A program made the translations under genes and the position numbers. The notes beneath the pieces are model-generated. The model worked only from the letters and a program-made list of their open reading frames with translations, did not search any database and had not been told where the DNA came from. A DNA stretch of 15,997 nucleotides from Acidobacteriota bacterium (lineage in GTDB: Bacteria; Acidobacteriota; Terriglobia; Terriglobales; Acidobacteriaceae). Where the stretch lies: assembly GCA_003225595.1 (NCBI GenBank), contig QIAR01000008.1, forward strand, positions 1-15,997, in the 5' to 3' direction. Positions 15,190 to 15,997 of this stretch are shown here, piece after piece; the first letter of the stretch is position 1; each line of letters starts with the position of its first letter.

Positions 15190-15219
15190 AAACGGGACAC
15201 AGGATTCCGTGTCCCGTTT
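15190..15219 (-). terminator. Intrinsic terminator of the small basic gene
   Basis: AAACGGGACAC (15190-15200) and GTGTCCCGTTT (15209-15219) form a perfect 11-bp stem with an 8-nt loop. On the minus strand it begins 14 nt after the stop codon at 15234 and ends in TTTCCTTC, a modest pyrimidine tract. It is the best terminator in the window. Confidence 0.75.
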
Positions 15220-15233
15220 ACAGAGATGTAACT

Positions 15234-15395
15234 TTATCGCTTGGCTTGGCCGCGTACCATCTTCTTTACCTTGCGCTTCTTCGATCCCCGCGCGTAATCG
15301 CGTTTTGCCAGCGGCTTCGCGATCTTCCGCTGCTTGCGCGCTGCGCGTTTTGATTTCTTGCGTTCTTCCCTACTCAGTGTCGATGTATTCGCCAT
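15234..15395 (-). CDS. Small highly basic protein (53 aa), function unknown
   Basis: A complete short reading frame of 53 residues begins MANTSTLSREERKKSKRAAR and ends MVRGQAKR. By count, 23 of 53 residues are Lys or Arg and only three are acidic, so it is very likely to bind nucleic acid or ribosomes. No zinc-finger cysteines, signal peptide or membrane segment is present, and it matches no ribosomal protein I can name. Evidence that it is real: an ATG with AGAG 7 nt upstream and AGGAGA 14 nt upstream, no overlap with another gene, and a strong terminator 14 nt after its stop. It follows the helicase gene by 99 bp on the same strand. It could be a nucleoid or ribosome-associated factor; that is inference only. 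Confidence 0.75.
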   Translation of the reverse strand: MANTSTLSREERKKSKRAARKQRKIAKPLAKRDYARGSKKRKVKKMVRGQAKR

Positions 15396-15494
15396 GAATG
15401 CGCTCTGTCTCTCCTGACAATGATCAAACCGCCGAGCTGCGCTCGGCCGCCCGGACGAGGGCGCCCGGGCCTACGTGGCCGATGCCGGCCCGAG
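15396..15494 (-). other. GC-rich structured spacer between helicase and small basic gene
   Basis: This 99-bp spacer has consecutive hairpins: GCCGAGC/GCTCGGC (15431-15437 and 15441-15447, 3-nt loop), GCCCGG/CCGGGC (15449-15454 and 15465-15470), and GGCC/GGCC (15468-15471 and 15477-15480). There is no T-tract. It may be the 3' end of the helicase message, a structured leader of the small gene, or a dispersed palindrome. Confidence 0.5.
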
Positions 15495-15997
15495 CTAAAC
15501 CGCTTCCAGTTGCGCGTACTTTTCTACCAGCTTCTTCAGCCCGAAGCGAGGGAATTGTACCGTAATCTTGGCCTCTGCACCCTCACCCTCCCGCTGATAG
15601 ACCAATCCTTCGCCATACTTCGGGTGGCGCACTTTCTGGCCCGGACGGAACCCTCGGCGCCCACCGGGCTCCTCAACCGGCATTTTGGGAATTTTGAATT
15701 TCCTGCCCCGAGAGGCGAAGAACTCGGCAATGTTATCAATTGAGTTGTAACTCTTCCCCGAGTACGGCGTTCCCGAGTACGACATCCCTTTGCTCCGCCC
15801 CGGACGGCCCCACTTCGTACTCTGATCCTCATCCTCGTAGGCGTAATGCGGCGAACCATGCTCGTATTCGCGGGACTCGGGCATCCTCCCCGGAGGACGA
15901 CGACCTCGCGCGTGCTGGGCTAATGAAGTTCCCACCCGTGAAGAAGTTCTTGTCCTTCGTGGCGATCCCACATCCTCGAGCAATTCCGCCGGAACCT
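15495..15997 (-). CDS. pcrA: ATP-dependent DNA helicase PcrA/UvrD, C-terminal part only
   Basis: The last 167 codons of a gene that begins beyond the right edge are visible. The first visible residues, VPAELLEDVGSP, match the end of the conserved superfamily-1 helicase core, where UvrD/PcrA proteins read SRF..E.P.EL. A long basic and polar linker follows (rich in Arg, Ser, Gly, Tyr). The final 50 or so residues, GFRPGQKVRHPKYGEG through LKKLVEKYAQLEAV, form the small Tudor/CarD-like domain at the end of PcrA that contacts RNA polymerase. The enzyme unwinds DNA in repair and helps clear replication-transcription conflicts. The ATPase motifs are outside the window. UvrD versus PcrA naming cannot be settled; the C-terminal domain fits PcrA. 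Confidence 0.9.
   Translation of the reverse strand, partial: VPAELLEDVGSPRRTRTSSRVGTSLAQHARGRRPPGRMPESREYEHGSPHYAYEDEDQSTKWGRPGRSKGMSYSGTPYSGKSYNSIDNIAEFFASRGRKFKIPKMPVEEPGGRRGFRPGQKVRHPKYGEGLVYQREGEGAEAKITVQFPRFGLKKLVEKYAQLEAV

Larger units (their letters stand above)
14925..15233. other. Intergenic region upstream of the permease
   Basis: These 309 bp hold no supported gene. From left to right on the plus strand: the permease RBS (14935-14940), a sigma-54-like site (14999-15016), a 14-bp palindrome (15149-15162), and the strong terminator hairpin of the small basic gene (15190-15219). The rest shows no tRNA-like or riboswitch-like fold that could be defended by eye. Confidence 0.7.

Noticed and set aside
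1..15997. CRISPR array, tRNA, rRNA, integrase or transposase
   Set aside because: No regularly spaced identical repeats of CRISPR length, no tRNA cloverleaf and no mobile-element proteins were found on either strand by eye.

Overview
The window looks like a chromosomal segment of a GC-rich Gram-negative soil bacterium, most likely an Acidobacteriota (Terriglobia-type) genome. This is an inference from gene content. The window has a Ser/Thr kinase fused to a periplasmic TPR domain, a BamD-like lipoprotein with a very long low-complexity tail, a futalosine-type or classical adenosine deaminase, and intergenic gaps filled with short-period degenerate repeats. There are no rRNA or tRNA genes, transposases, integrases, CRISPR arrays or recognisable defence genes. 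It reads as ordinary chromosome with unusually rich intergenic structure.

Layout. Positions 1-6904 are a minus-strand block, in transcription order: membrane Ser/Thr kinase with TPRs, ribulose-phosphate 3-epimerase (rpe), BamD-like lipoprotein, then a response regulator with a long Ala/Pro/Glu-rich tail that runs off the left edge. A 338-bp divergent gap (6905-7242) follows. Positions 7243-9751 are plus strand: a DMT-family transporter, an orphan OppF-type ABC ATPase and an exported DinB-fold protein. Positions 9756-14924 are minus strand: an amino-acid permease (APC family), adenosine/aminodeoxyfutalosine deaminase, Asp/Glu-type racemase, ACT-domain protein and a radical SAM/SPASM-like protein. 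The DinB and radical SAM genes converge tail to tail with 4 bp between stop codons. Positions 15234-15997, also minus, hold the C-terminal end of a PcrA/UvrD helicase and a small, very basic 53-residue protein with its own hairpin terminator.

How the genes relate. Most are housekeeping or single-function genes rather than one pathway. The tightest link is racemase followed by the ACT-domain gene, 6 bp apart, suggesting an amino-acid-related pair. Kinase, rpe, bamD and response regulator share a strand, but gaps of about 100-200 bp holding repeats or weak hairpins argue against one tight operon.

The items most worth a second look are the 53-aa basic protein with its structured flanks, a sigma-54-like promoter in front of the permease, two GAGATCTC-centred palindromes in promoter regions, a cloverleaf-like repeat at 12044-12096, and four short-period repeats in intergenic gaps. 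No clearly novel multi-gene system is visible.
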